DNA from: Vibrio crassostreae 9ZC13
GTDB taxonomy: Bacteria > Pseudomonadota > Gammaproteobacteria > Enterobacterales > Vibrionaceae
Assembly: GCF_000272045.2 (NCBI RefSeq)
Contig: NZ_AJYZ02000011.1
Location: 1-58,460, forward strand
Length of the DNA: 58,460 nucleotides
Reading direction: 5' to 3'
Part shown: piece after piece, positions 1 to 9,546 of the stretch
How positions within the stretch are numbered: position 1 is the first letter of the stretch
How the letters are laid out: each line of letters begins with the position of its first letter
Made by a program: the position numbers and the translations under genes
The notes under the pieces: model-generated
Databases searched by the model: none
What the model saw: only the letters and a program-made list of their open reading frames with translations
What the model was told of the DNA's origin: nothing

Positions 1-50
1 CCGGCCTGTCACGCCGGGGGTCGCGGGTTCGAGTCCCGTCCACTCCGCCA
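1..50 (+). tRNA. tRNA-Asp (GTC), 3' part only
   Basis: The window starts inside this tRNA. Bases 1-5 and 13-17 form the anticodon stem around a loop with anticodon GTC at 8-10. The T arm contains the usual GGTTCGA core, and the encoded CCA lies at 48-50. In vibrios a tRNA-Asp commonly ends an rRNA operon, so the DNA to the left is probably 16S-23S-5S; that is inference because it is outside the window. Confidence 0.95.
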
Positions 51-61
51 CTTATTAGAGA

Positions 62-90
62 AGCCCTGCTAGCAATAGCAGGGCTTTTTT
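62..90 (+). terminator. Rho-independent terminator of the tRNA-Asp/rRNA operon
   Basis: A 10-bp GC-rich stem (62-71 with 76-85) with a four-base loop is followed by a run of T, 12 bases after the CCA end of tRNA-Asp. It ends the upstream stable-RNA transcript. Confidence 0.9.
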
Positions 91-138
91 ACATTTGAAG
101 AAAAGTGTTTGTTGTTAGGTTTTATGAGTGCTGTAATA

Positions 139-1245
139 CCAATTAAAGTAAAAATGTGATCTAGTTAAGATTGATGAATTATTGTGAAATTTAGCCATGG
201 ATAGCCTTAATAACACTGACTTCAAAAAGCTTGCGAGCCAGCAAAAAACCATTCAGATGAAGATGCGTTTACTTGCGCTCGCACACTTTAAAGACGGCCT
301 CTCTCGTACACAAATTGCAAAATCTCTCAAAGTCAGTCGAACCAGTGTCAATAAATGGGTTCGGATTTTTTTTGAAGAAGGCCTAGAAGGACTTCAAGAA
401 AAACCTCGGACTGGTAGGCCTGCATACCTCACCGATGAGCAGCGGGCTCAACTCAGTGCCTTCATAAAAAAAGAAGCTGAATCACCTTCTGGTGGCCGCC
501 TTGTTGGAAGCGATATACATGACTACATCGTTAAACACTTTGACAAGCACTACCACCCTAATTCCATCTATTATCTCCTCGACCACATGGGTTTTTCTTG
601 GATAACTTCTCGTTCCAAACACCCTAAACAATCACAGCAAATACAAGACGATTTTAAAAAAATTCCAAATCGAAACGATCCTTAAGATCCCCGGCCATAT
701 TGGGCTAGAGAGTGTTGATGTCTGGTTTCAAGACGAAGCTAGGTTTGGTCAGCAGAACACAACAACACGTCTTTGGGCTACTCGTGGAACGAGACCTCGC
801 GTAGTAAAACAGCAGCAATTTGAATACGCTTATTTGTTTGGCTCAGTGTGCCCATCGAGAGGGATTGGTGAGGCAATGGTCGTCCCTTGGGTTAACAAAG
901 ACATCATGATAAACCATCTAGAGCAGATATCTAAAGTCACAGAAAAAGACCGTCATTCAGTGGTAATAATGGATGGCGCAGGATGGCATACCGATGATAT
1001 TGCTAACCCATTTGATAATGTCAGTATTATCAAATTGCCGCCATACTCACCAGAGCTTAACCCTATAGAGCAAGTGTGGAGTTGGTTAAGGCAACACTAT
1101 CTAGCAAACCAAAACTTCATTGATTATAACGATATTGTTTCGAAGGTCTGTAGCGCTTGGAATGGATTTCTTGAGTGCAAAGATCGCGTCACAAAAATGT
1201 GTACAAGAGATTGGATTGACCTGATCAGTTAATTTTCCGGATTGG
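139..1245 (+). mobile_element. IS630-family insertion sequence
   Basis: The element is bounded by short inverted ends (CCAAT at 139-143 and ATTGG at 1241-1245, extending to an 8-bp ATACCAAT match if the flanking bases are counted). Both ends abut a TA dinucleotide (137-138 and 1246-1247), the target that IS630/Tc1-mariner elements duplicate. It carries one transposase split into two frames. It sits just behind the rRNA-operon terminator, where an insertion harms no gene. Exact ends are my estimate from the short repeats. Confidence 0.75.
197..1232 (+). pseudogene. IS630-family transposase, frameshifted
   Basis: The N-terminal part (197-685, 162 codons) has a helix-turn-helix near residues 35-80 (IAKSLKVSRTSVNKW) and a second DNA-binding region. 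The C-terminal part reads in another frame through 1232 and carries the DDE catalytic core: WFQDEARFG, VIMDGAGWH and PELNPIEQVW. Reading the second frame backwards gives coherent protein from about 663, so the break lies in the run of seven A at 656-662 and needs a +1 (or -2) shift. Some IS630 elements make transposase by programmed frameshifting; a simple indel in the A-run is the other explanation. I treat it as probably inactive. Confidence 0.8.
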
Positions 1246-1247
1246 TA

Positions 1248-1911
1248 TGAGTCTTATTATTCGTCTCAGAGTTTGTAGAGGCGCTTTACGTTGATCACGA
1301 GCTCTGATATTCCGACACTTATTATTAAGCTCTGCTCTCTCTAGCAGCGCTTGATTACGTAAGTTTATACTTGTGGCTATTGGTTCGTTGATTAACTTTT
1401 CCTGAGCGTCTTGAGAGCTCTATCTCCTACTAATTTGAACTGGCTGATAAAGATGCCTCGTTTCTAATAACAAGGTTTTGTTGGTCGGTAACTCTTGCTA
1501 TATCCCTTCTACTTAATAGATGAATCTACAGGCAGTTACGTGAACTCCCCGGTTATAACGGTTTATAGTTGGAACATTGATGTCTATTTAATTGTTAATT
1601 CAGCGTGATTTAAAGTGGGTATCTGTCTGCGGGTAAATATCTTTAAACGCCTTCTTTCAAGGTGAGACTCATTTAATCTTGGGCTTAAAGGTGTCACTTT
1701 TCTCTATGGCTCTTCCTGAGTCTCTTCTCTGGGGTTGTTTATAAGAATGGTAAAACTACGTACAGACATAATTAAAGTCGTTCTCCGTCTGTTTGAGAGG
1801 CCCGATTGAGCAATTTCATGATTAGTTGGTTTGGTAGCATTGGATGGGTAGGGTTCGAGGCGTTTGGTTTATAGGTATTGTAGAAGTTATCTAGGGATAA
1901 GTAACAGATAC
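1248..1911. other. Gene-free stretch downstream of the IS
   Basis: About 660 bases hold no open frame of useful length on either strand with a plausible ribosome site, and no tRNA or rRNA that I can recognise. Composition is mixed, with many short CTC/GAG words. It could be decayed sequence or the distal trailer of the rRNA locus. Confidence 0.5.
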
Positions 1912-1938
1912 AAAAAAGCCGATGTTAGACATCGGCTT
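1912..1938 (-). terminator. Rho-independent terminator of the hem operon
   Basis: A 10-bp stem around a 3-base TAG loop lies 19 bases beyond the hemY stop. On the minus strand it is followed by a U-tract (A-run 1912-1917 on +). Confidence 0.88.
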
Positions 1939-1956
1939 AGTTTGAGTCACTTTGAA

Positions 1957-3138
1957 TTAAGCGGGTTGAACTAGAGCGAGCGCTTTACGAGAAACCTCGT
2001 GAGCTGCTTTTGTTAAGTTTTGCTTCTCTAGGGCGTCAGATAGATATCCGTAATCTGAAACATTTGAGCGAAGTGCTAGGGCTTTTTCGAAGTGGCTTTG
2101 TGCTTCCGCCCACTTCTGCTCTCTTAAGTAGAACTGAGCCAGAGCGCTGTGTGCTTCGGCATTACCACTGTCTTTACTGATTGCACGTTCTAGCATGACC
2201 ACTACTGGGTGGTGATCGGCTAGATTCAACTCTGGAAGCAACATGTAGAGCTCATTTGAACCACTCTTCGCAATGTTCTCTTTGATCACTGTGAACGCTT
2301 CTGAGTCAGCTTTGCGAGCGATCAGTTGCTTCACAAAGCAAGATACAAGGTGCGAACTTTGTTTCTGCTTTCTTGAAAGCTTGTTCCAATGGCTGATTAA
2401 ACCTTCGCTACCTTGTTGTTGAGCTACATCATGAAGTAATCCACATTGTGCTTTCTGTTCTAATTCACGTTGCTCATCAGCTGTTAGAAGTTTGTTCTTA
2501 ACTAATTTAGGCGTTAACTCTAGCAATGGCTGCCATAACTTCAGTTGCAAGTAAGTGGCTTTTAACAGGCCAAGTACAGCAGTGTTATTAGGGTATGTGC
2601 CTTTTAGGGTAGAAAGTGTATCGAATGCAGCTTCGTAGTTTGACTCGCTGATTTGCTGTTTAGCTTTAGTTAGCTCAACCGCCAGTAGAGAGTCGTCCTG
2701 TTGGCTAGCAAGCTCGATGTACTTATCACGCTCACTCGTATTACCTTGTTCGTGCGCCGCTTGAGAAGCGACTAAATAACAAAGTAGAGGCATGTCGTGA
2801 TGGTTAGCCCAACGTGTTACCTTCTTCTCAGCGCCTTTCCAGTCACCTTCAAGCAGCTTGATGATGCCTTCATTGGTATAACGACGAGAGCGTTTCAATT
2901 TACGAACACTGAACCAATTCCAAGTTGTCGAGCTCGCGTACATAAGCTTTTTAAATAGGTACTCTAAGCCGAATAGAGCCGCTAGAAGAGCGATGACGAA
3001 GATAACCAGTGTTGTCACGCTCATCTCAATGGTCTTATTCGCAATTGAGATCAGAACGTAGCCTTGTTGACCAGAGAACTGAGTACCAACAATTAACCCA
3101 GCACCTAGAACGAGAAAAAGAAAAATCCAACGAATCAT
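1957..3138 (-). CDS. hemY: HemY, haem-biosynthesis-associated TPR membrane protein
   Basis: This is the 393-residue HemY family protein encoded last in the hemCDXY operon. Two hydrophobic segments (about residues 3-20 and 40-62) anchor it in the inner membrane. The rest is helical with tetratricopeptide-like repeats, clearest near residues 330-380. The family is linked to late protohaem synthesis in enterobacteria, but its exact role is not settled. It is not the Bacillus HemY oxidase despite the name. Its start touches the hemX stop, so the two are translationally coupled. Confidence 0.9.
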   Translation of the reverse strand: MIRWIFLFLVLGAGLIVGTQFSGQQGYVLISIANKTIEMSVTTLVIFVIALLAALFGLEYLFKKLMYASSTTWNWFSVRKLKRSRRYTNEGIIKLLEGDWKGAEKKVTRWANHHDMPLLCYLVASQAAHEQGNTSERDKYIELASQQDDSLLAVELTKAKQQISESNYEAAFDTLSTLKGTYPNNTAVLGLLKATYLQLKLWQPLLELTPKLVKNKLLTADEQRELEQKAQCGLLHDVAQQQGSEGLISHWNKLSRKQKQSSHLVSCFVKQLIARKADSEAFTVIKENIAKSGSNELYMLLPELNLADHHPVVVMLERAISKDSGNAEAHSALAQFYLREQKWAEAQSHFEKALALRSNVSDYGYLSDALEKQNLTKAAHEVSRKALALVQPA

Positions 3139-4364
3139 TATTTTTCCTCCGTGGTCATAACGGTGACTTCACGACGTAGGCGCTCACGTATCACATCTGA
3201 CAACTCATTTTGAGACTCAAGCTTTACAGGGTATTTCACAGAGATGTTCTGTTCACTTAGCTGTTTAATCGCTTTCTCAAATTCAATCACTGAGTTGTTA
3301 TCTTGATTTAGATAAGCTTTCGACCACTCGTTAGCGGTATTAAGAGCTGCGCTATAGAGTTCACCTTGTTCTTTGTAGACGGCGCGAATCGCGGTTTCTA
3401 ATTTACCTTTGATGTTTTCACGCAGGTAGAAGTGCTGTTCTGGTGATAGTAGAGGGATAACTTCGCCATCACGACTGCGGAATGTGATGAAGTTTTCTGA
3501 GAAGTCTTTCATCGACGTCATCAGGTTGTTCTGCCAATCATTAATATCTTGCGATACCGCTTTTTTCTCAACAGCCGCAGCTTCTGGAAGAATCGCATTG
3601 GCAAGCGGCAGTGTATCGACTTGCTGTTGCAGGCTTGTGATACGCAGAACTAAGCCGTCACGGTCGATCAGAGGAATAGTGCGAAGCTTGGTAATGTCAT
3701 TGGTCATTGATTGACGCAGTGATACTAAGCTCGGGTCATTCAGTGCTGCGATACGTTGATCGGCACTTTCCATTAACTTGGTTGCACTAACGGCATCATG
3801 CTCTAGGAACAGTTTACGTCCTGCTAGTTTCACAAGGTAATCGGCTTCAGCAAGTAACCAGTCATTTGGGCGGCGACCTTTCACGTCAGCCACTGCTAAC
3901 TGCAAACTTTGAATGCTCTTCTGCTGTTGAGACTGTACGACCTGAGTTTTCTCCACCGCGTGTGACGCTTCTTGGATAGTCTCTTGCTTGATGGTTTGTA
4001 GGTCTTTATTTACTGCAGATTGGGTATTTTGCAGTTGTGCTTGAAGAGCGGCGATTTGAGCCGAGTACTCAGCGCTCTTTTGCTGCATTTGAAATGCGAT
4101 ACCGCCACTGAAGATAATTGAAATAGCGATCGCAATAGCGCCTAGTTTGACACCGCGCTTACCTTGCTTTTCTGCTTTCTCTATTTGCTCTTTATGCTCA
4201 GCTTGAGGCTGCTCATTTTTAGCGGTATTTGAAGCAGAGGCATCAAGCTTCTGTTCAGGTTGTTTTGTCTCTGTAGAGTCAGCTTTTTCGTTTTCAACAA
4301 CTACTGGCTGAGTATCTTGTTTCTTTTCAGGTTCAATATGCTCATTATTTTTTTTGCTTGTCAT
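3138..4364 (-). CDS. hemX: HemX, uroporphyrinogen-III C-methyltransferase-like membrane protein
   Basis: The protein has 408 residues. An acidic/lysine-rich, Gln-rich N-terminal cytoplasmic tail (1-70) is followed by one transmembrane helix at about 73-92. A coiled-coil (about 95-155) and a conserved helical HemX domain make up the rest. Although often named a methyltransferase, the family lacks a recognisable SAM-binding fold here. It shares one base with hemY and lies 19 bases after hemD, within the operon. Confidence 0.9.
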   Translation of the reverse strand: MTSKKNNEHIEPEKKQDTQPVVVENEKADSTETKQPEQKLDASASNTAKNEQPQAEHKEQIEKAEKQGKRGVKLGAIAIAISIIFSGGIAFQMQQKSAEYSAQIAALQAQLQNTQSAVNKDLQTIKQETIQEASHAVEKTQVVQSQQQKSIQSLQLAVADVKGRRPNDWLLAEADYLVKLAGRKLFLEHDAVSATKLMESADQRIAALNDPSLVSLRQSMTNDITKLRTIPLIDRDGLVLRITSLQQQVDTLPLANAILPEAAAVEKKAVSQDINDWQNNLMTSMKDFSENFITFRSRDGEVIPLLSPEQHFYLRENIKGKLETAIRAVYKEQGELYSAALNTANEWSKAYLNQDNNSVIEFEKAIKQLSEQNISVKYPVKLESQNELSDVIRERLRREVTVMTTEEK

Positions 4365-4383
4365 GCTTATTTCCTGTTTCTAG

Positions 4384-5112
4384 CTAAGGCCGGAGAGCAG
4401 CCAGTAATATTTGGTTCGTAGCACTGTGAGTATTGGTCACATTCGAGAAGCCGAGTTGTTGTGCTCGTTCTACAATGCGCTGGCTTGGGACAAATAGATG
4501 TCTTGTTGAAAGCCAAGCCAAATACTCATCAGGGGTAATTGAGCAGAGATACTCCAATTGTTCCTGACTAGTGATGACAACTTTGGACGTTTTTTTGTTT
4601 ATCCATGTTTGATAGGTATTGTGGTCGCTAATAGGAATATATTCTCTACGGTAGGTCTCACAATAAGAGACTTGTGCACCTCGATTGAGTAGAGAATCCC
4701 TAATGAGCTCACGCCCACCTTTGCCACGTAGTATCAAAATGGACTTATTTTCTACGCCATTAAGTTCAGTAAGTTTAAGAAGATGTTCACTATCACTAAC
4801 TTGAGGATAGTTTACTTTTTGTTTACAGACTTTGCTTAAAACGTGCGCAGTTTTTTGACCAACGCCAAGATAAAGCGGCGAAGTAGGCCAAATGGATGAG
4901 GTTTTTGAAAGGATGCTTTGGGCAGCCGCCACGGCATGGTGACTGACTGCAATAATGATATCGCTGTTATTAAGCTGGGTGCTTAAATCCGCAGAGTTGG
5001 GATTATCCACGATACGAATCAGCGGATGATGGATTGCTTGAATCCCTTCATCCGCTAGTTGTTGGCAAAGCGATTGTCCCTCTGAACCGGGACGAGTCAC
5101 CAACACTGTCAT
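4384..5112 (-). CDS. hemD: Uroporphyrinogen-III synthase
   Basis: HemD (242 residues) closes and inverts ring D of hydroxymethylbilane to give uroporphyrinogen III, the precursor of haem, sirohaem and B12. The N-terminal VLVTRPGSEGQSLCQQL and the later alternating alpha/beta pattern fit the bilobed HemD fold. Sequence conservation in this family is always low, so the call leans on the position directly behind hemC, with 2 bases between stop and start. Confidence 0.92.
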   Translation of the reverse strand: MTVLVTRPGSEGQSLCQQLADEGIQAIHHPLIRIVDNPNSADLSTQLNNSDIIIAVSHHAVAAAQSILSKTSSIWPTSPLYLGVGQKTAHVLSKVCKQKVNYPQVSDSEHLLKLTELNGVENKSILILRGKGGRELIRDSLLNRGAQVSYCETYRREYIPISDHNTYQTWINKKTSKVVITSQEQLEYLCSITPDEYLAWLSTRHLFVPSQRIVERAQQLGFSNVTNTHSATNQILLAALRP

Positions 5113-5114
5113 GA

Positions 5115-6053
5115 TTATTCTTGGTCAACGTAGAGCTTGGTTAAGATTTCTCTCGCGCCATCATCCAGCAATTGATTTGCCAGAGTCACGCCAAGTGCTT
5201 CTGCATCTTTGCGAGGGCCAGAGATCTCACCACGAACCATCTTAGAACCGTCCGGTTCACCAACTAATGCACGTAGCCAGATGTTTTCGCCATCTAATAA
5301 TGAGTAGCTGCCGATAGGAACCTGACAGCCACCTTCTAGGGTAAGGTTCATTGCACGTTCGCACAGTACACGATCAGCCGTGTCTTTATGATTCAGTGGT
5401 TCAAGGAGTTTAATCAGACGCTCGTCATCAAGGCGACACTCAATACCAACAGCGCCTTGGCCAACAGCAGGGAGAGACTGCTCTGGTTCGATGAAGCTAC
5501 GAATACGCTCTTCTAGCTCTAGACGTTTAAGACCTGCAGCAGCCAGTACGATCGCATCGTATTGACCATCATCGAGTTTACCTAGACGAGTACCAACGTT
5601 GCCGCGCAGCTCTTTGATGATCAGATCTGGGCGGTATTCTAACAGTTGGCATTGGCGACGCAGACTGCACGTACCCACGACAGCACCTTGTGGGAGTTCG
5701 TCGATGTTGTTGTAAGTGTTTGATACGAAAGCGTCACGCGGATCTTCGCGCTCACAAATTGTTACCAGACCTAGACCTTCAGGGAAGTCGACAGGTACAT
5801 CTTTCATTGAGTGAACCGCTAGGTCAGCACGACCTTCTAGCATGGCTACTTCAAGTTCTTTAACGAACAGTCCTTTACCACCCACTTTAGCAAGCGGAGT
5901 GTCTAGGATGATGTCACCTTTGGTCACCATAGTTACCAACTCAACCTCTAAACCAGGGTGAGCAGCTTGCAGTGCATCCCTTACAAAGTATGCCTGCCAA
6001 AGGGCAAGAGGGCTTTTTCTGGTCGCGATACGGATTGGTGCTGAATTTGTCAT
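5115..6053 (-). CDS. hemC: Porphobilinogen deaminase (hydroxymethylbilane synthase)
   Basis: HemC polymerises four porphobilinogen molecules to hydroxymethylbilane. From the ATG at 6053 the protein has 312 residues, the usual size. The frame is open to 6095, but the extra 14 residues are not conserved. Visible signatures are [13 protein letters not shown] near the N-terminus, HSMKDVP at 81-87, the LRRQCQLL and ELRGNVGTR substrate-binding arginines, and C243 in [10 protein letters not shown], which carries the dipyrromethane cofactor. It heads the hemCDXY operon and is divergent from cyaA. Confidence 0.96.
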   Translation of the reverse strand: MTNSAPIRIATRKSPLALWQAYFVRDALQAAHPGLEVELVTMVTKGDIILDTPLAKVGGKGLFVKELEVAMLEGRADLAVHSMKDVPVDFPEGLGLVTICEREDPRDAFVSNTYNNIDELPQGAVVGTCSLRRQCQLLEYRPDLIIKELRGNVGTRLGKLDDGQYDAIVLAAAGLKRLELEERIRSFIEPEQSLPAVGQGAVGIECRLDDERLIKLLEPLNHKDTADRVLCERAMNLTLEGGCQVPIGSYSLLDGENIWLRALVGEPDGSKMVRGEISGPRKDAEALGVTLANQLLDDGAREILTKLYVDQE

Positions 6054-6397
6054 GGTGTTTCCGATATAGGTTCTGTAATAGCCTAATCCTACCATTATGA
6101 GGCGAGAATTCTTACTGTTTGATCATTCCATACTTTGATAGCTGAGAGATTTTCATGAGTTCACCAAAATAGTGTGATTGGTATCTCATTTGAAACATGG
6201 GCTATTATTAGAAGTAGTCAATAAAGAGGACACTACGACGCCGTGAGTTTAACTTTCTGTCATCAAGGAATTGACCAGTATGACGGGTTCCTTTGCTTTA
6301 CCATTAAGGGTAAAAGTGTTAAATTGATCACGTTTTGTTGCTCCTTTCGTTCAGTAACTAAACAGAACTGCACTTAACCTCAAACCAAGGACTTACC
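6054..6397. promoter_or_regulatory. Divergent hemC/cyaA control region
   Basis: This 344-base gap carries the promoters for hemC (-) and cyaA (+). A CRP-like site lies inside it (listed separately). No small coding frame with a ribosome site is evident. Confidence 0.6.
6173..6188 (+). promoter_or_regulatory. Candidate CRP-cAMP binding site upstream of cyaA
   Basis: The sequence TGTGA-N6-TCTCA differs from the CRP consensus TGTGA-N6-TCACA at one base. In E. coli, CRP represses cyaA, giving cAMP feedback. Here the site is about 210 bases before the TTG start of cyaA. Confidence 0.5.
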
Positions 6398-8926
6398 TTG
6401 CAGGCTTACACTCAAACTTTGATTCAACGATTAGACAATCTAAATCAGCAGCGCATTGATCGTGCGTTGGCGTTGATGAATGTGCAAGGCCAGCGAGTAT
6501 TCAACCTTATTCCCGCACTGCTTCACTTCAATCACCCGATGATGCCTGGTTATTATGACCAACAAGTTCCTTTTGGAATTCGTAGCTTCACGCTTAATGA
6601 ATTCCAAAAGCAATTTGTCTCTGATACCGAATTAACGCTGGGTGGCAAACTCACCGAAGCTGATGAACCTGCAATCCTTGGCTTGTACACCATGGGTAGT
6701 ACTTCTTCTATTGGTCAAAGCACTTCAAGTGATCTTGATATCTGGGTGTGTGTTTCCCCGGATATGGATGGCGCATCTCGCGATAGCCTAACCAACAAGT
6801 GTCTCTTGATTACTGATTGGGCTGAAACCTTAGGGGTTGAAGCGAACTTCTTCTTGATGGATGAAGAGCGTTTCCGTTCGAACCATTCAGAAGAGATGAC
6901 AGGCGATAACTGTGGTTCTTCACAGCATTTATTACTGCTTGATGAGTTCTATCGCTCTGCGGTTCGTTTAGCTGGTCAGCGTTTGTTGTGGCAAATCATT
7001 CCGCCAGAAATGGAAGAGTGTTACGACGAGTATGTTCAAGGTTTGTGTCAGGATGGTTATCTTGATTGCTCGCAGTGGATCGATTTCGGCAAGCTGAATC
7101 GTATTCCCGCTGAAGAGTACTTTGGTTCAAACCTGTGGCAGCTCTATAAGAGTATCGACTCACCGTATAAATCGGTTTTGAAGGCGATCCTGTTAGAGGC
7201 CTATTCGTGGGAATACCCAAACACCCAACTGCTGAGTATTGATACCAAGCGCCGCTTCTTTGCGGATGAACCGGATCTGTATGGCATGGATAGTTACTAT
7301 CTGATGCTTGAAAAGGTAACGCGCTATCTAGAACGCATTAACGACCACACTCGATTGGACTTGGTAAGACGCTGTTTTTATCTTAAGACCCACGAGAAGC
7401 TGTCACGAGATGCGGGCATTGGTTCTGTTGCGTGGCGTCGTGAAGCCTTGACTGAGATGACTAAGTCTTGGAATTGGGGACATGAAACCATTGCTGAGCT
7501 CGATAACCGCCGTAACTGGAAGGTTGAGCAGGTTAAAGTGGTGCACCATGCACTGCTTGATGCCTTGATGCTGAGCTACCGTAATCTGATTCAATTTGCG
7601 CGTCGTAACGACATCACTTCGGCAATCAGCCCACAAGATATCAGTATCTTGGCACGTAAGCTTTACGCTGCGTTTGAGGTATTGCCAGGTAAAGTGACAC
7701 TGCTGAACCCACAAATCTCTCCGGATCTGCATGAACCCGACTTGAGCTTCATCGAAGTTCGTCAGGGTCAGTCGAATAAAGCAGGTTGGTACTTGTATAA
7801 GCAGCCACTGGTTGCACACCGCATTCTTGGTCAGCCTTCTCTAGAGCACCATGAGTACTTGAGTAAGTTGGTAGCATGGTCGTTTTTTAATGGCTTGATT
7901 ACCGAGTCGACACGTTTGCACTCTGTGGTACGTGACGCTCACATCGATATCGATAAGTTCTATCAAATGGTGAGCGACCTGCGTAATACGTTTTCTTTGC
8001 GTAAGCGTCGCCCAAGTATGCAAGCACTGGCGAGCCCGTGTGAGATAAGCCAGCTAGCGATGTTCATCAACTTTGAAAATGACCCGACGTCTGAATTAAG
8101 TGGTCGTGCATTAAAAGTGGACCTCAAGAACGCCGATATCTTCAGCTTTGGTGAGGAAGGTAAGAGCTTAGTCGGCAGTGTCGACTTAGTTTATCGTAAC
8201 TCTTGGCATGAAGTACGTACGCTGCATTTCCAAGGTGATACGGCAATGCTGGATGCGCTGAAGACGGTACTTGGCAAAATGCACCAAGATGCTTTACCGC
8301 CAGAATCGGTTGATGTGTTCTGTTACAGCAAAAACCTGCGTGGTGTGATGCGTAACATGGTGTATCAACTGCTTGCTGAGTGTATCGATTTACGATTGAA
8401 ACCGATTGAACCCGAGAAGCGCCGCCGCTTTAAGGCTATTCGTTTAGCTAATAAGATGTTTGGTCTGTTCTTCGAACGTCGTGGTGTGTCGGTACAGATG
8501 TTGGAAAACTCGGTCGATTTCTACCGTAGCATCTCAACCAATAAGCTCAAAGGCTCACCTTTACTGATGCTCGATAAAGAGCAAGAGTATCAGCTACCAG
8601 AAGTGGTGGATGGTTTTGCGAGTGAGGGCTTGATTCAGTTCTTTTTCGAAGATACCGACAAAGGCTTCAATATTTATGTATTGGACGAGTCGAACCAAGT
8701 TGAGGTCTACCACCAGTACAGCGGTGAAAAAGATGAGATGATCGCGAGCGTGAATTCTTTCTACACATCGGTAAAAGATGAGTCGAAGATGTCGTCTAAG
8801 TTGATTAACTTTAACCTACCTCAGTACTACCAAATCGTTCATCCTGAAGAAGGCAATTCTTACGTTGTGCCTTATCGTAACGATGCAACTTTAGCTTCTC
8901 GGAGCTCAAAGATAGTCAACATCTAG
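6398..8926 (+). CDS. cyaA: Class I adenylate cyclase
   Basis: CyaA makes cAMP, the co-activator of CRP, and is controlled by the sugar phosphotransferase system. The protein has 842 residues, close to the enterobacterial enzyme. The N-terminal catalytic domain has the nucleotidyltransferase signature GSTSSIGQSTSSDLDIW at 100-116 (D112 and D114 as metal ligands). The C-terminal half is the regulatory region. The start is TTG at 6398, behind an AAGGA ribosome site at about 6387-6391; enterobacterial cyaA also uses a weak TTG start. Confidence 0.97.
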   Translation: MQAYTQTLIQRLDNLNQQRIDRALALMNVQGQRVFNLIPALLHFNHPMMPGYYDQQVPFGIRSFTLNEFQKQFVSDTELTLGGKLTEADEPAILGLYTMGSTSSIGQSTSSDLDIWVCVSPDMDGASRDSLTNKCLLITDWAETLGVEANFFLMDEERFRSNHSEEMTGDNCGSSQHLLLLDEFYRSAVRLAGQRLLWQIIPPEMEECYDEYVQGLCQDGYLDCSQWIDFGKLNRIPAEEYFGSNLWQLYKSIDSPYKSVLKAILLEAYSWEYPNTQLLSIDTKRRFFADEPDLYGMDSYYLMLEKVTRYLERINDHTRLDLVRRCFYLKTHEKLSRDAGIGSVAWRREALTEMTKSWNWGHETIAELDNRRNWKVEQVKVVHHALLDALMLSYRNLIQFARRNDITSAISPQDISILARKLYAAFEVLPGKVTLLNPQISPDLHEPDLSFIEVRQGQSNKAGWYLYKQPLVAHRILGQPSLEHHEYLSKLVAWSFFNGLITESTRLHSVVRDAHIDIDKFYQMVSDLRNTFSLRKRRPSMQALASPCEISQLAMFINFENDPTSELSGRALKVDLKNADIFSFGEEGKSLVGSVDLVYRNSWHEVRTLHFQGDTAMLDALKTVLGKMHQDALPPESVDVFCYSKNLRGVMRNMVYQLLAECIDLRLKPIEPEKRRRFKAIRLANKMFGLFFERRGVSVQMLENSVDFYRSISTNKLKGSPLLMLDKEQEYQLPEVVDGFASEGLIQFFFEDTDKGFNIYVLDESNQVEVYHQYSGEKDEMIASVNSFYTSVKDESKMSSKLINFNLPQYYQIVHPEEGNSYVVPYRNDATLASRSSKIVNI

Positions 8927-8950
8927 TCTTACTAAGCCCGATTGATATTG

Positions 8951-8980
8951 AAAAAGGAGTGATTGATTCACTCCTTTTTA
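8951..8980. terminator. Bidirectional terminator between cyaA and cyaY
   Basis: A perfect 12-bp stem around a 5-base loop is flanked by A-run and T-run, so it can serve cyaA (+) and cyaY (-). Confidence 0.9.
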
Positions 8981-8997
8981 GTTTTGCTTACAAATGA

Positions 8998-9312
8998 TTA
9001 GACCCAATAGATCGCTTCACCTGCGTGCTTCACGCATTCTTCTTTAACCATCTCAAACAGCTCCATGCCCGTCTTTGAACATGTCCACTTGTCGTCAACT
9101 AGCTTGAAGTGAAAGCCACCAGATTTAGACGCTAACCAGATTTCTTTCATTGGTTCTTGGCGGTTAATGATGATTTGGCTGCGGTTCTCAAACTCCAGCG
9201 TCATCACGTTACCAGTCACTTCGTAATCAATATCTGCCTCTGATTCATCGATAGCTTCTTCGATGTTTTGCATCTGTATATCGACCAGCTGATGAAATTC
9301 AGTCTCGTTCAT
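8998..9312 (-). CDS. cyaY: Frataxin-like iron-binding protein
   Basis: CyaY (104 residues) is the bacterial frataxin, which binds iron and modulates IscS-driven iron-sulfur cluster assembly. The N-terminal helix is rich in acidic residues (EEAIDESEADIDYE). The beta-sheet has the conserved IWLASKSGGFHF stretch. It is divergent from lptM, as in enterobacteria. Confidence 0.95.
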   Translation of the reverse strand: MNETEFHQLVDIQMQNIEEAIDESEADIDYEVTGNVMTLEFENRSQIIINRQEPMKEIWLASKSGGFHFKLVDDKWTCSKTGMELFEMVKEECVKHAGEAIYWV

Positions 9313-9387
9313 CCTTTCTATCCTATTGCTTTTCCTGAGTGTGGTGCGATTATAGGGGGCATTGAGTTAATAATCACGATATGCAAA

Positions 9388-9504
9388 ATGAAAAAATTAA
9401 TTGCTGCTCTATTTATGATGTCCGTTATTGGACTTTCTGGTTGTGGTCAAACGGGTCCTTTGTACGATCCTGATGAAGTTCAGCAAACCGAACAATCACA
9501 ATAA
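9388..9504 (+). CDS. lptM: LPS translocon maturation chaperone LptM (YifL-type lipoprotein)
   Basis: This 38-residue lipoprotein has a short signal peptide and lipobox LSGC, so mature protein starts at the cysteine of CGQTGPLYDP, a motif typical of LptM/YifL. The family helps LptD fold and form its disulfides in the outer membrane. The frame is open upstream to 9268, but only the ATG at 9388 gives the signal peptide. It is the first gene of the lysA-dapF run. Confidence 0.9.
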   Translation: MKKLIAALFMMSVIGLSGCGQTGPLYDPDEVQQTEQSQ

Positions 9505-9546
9505 GTGAAAACACGCAGAAATCGTTATTTATAAGGGATAAGAACT

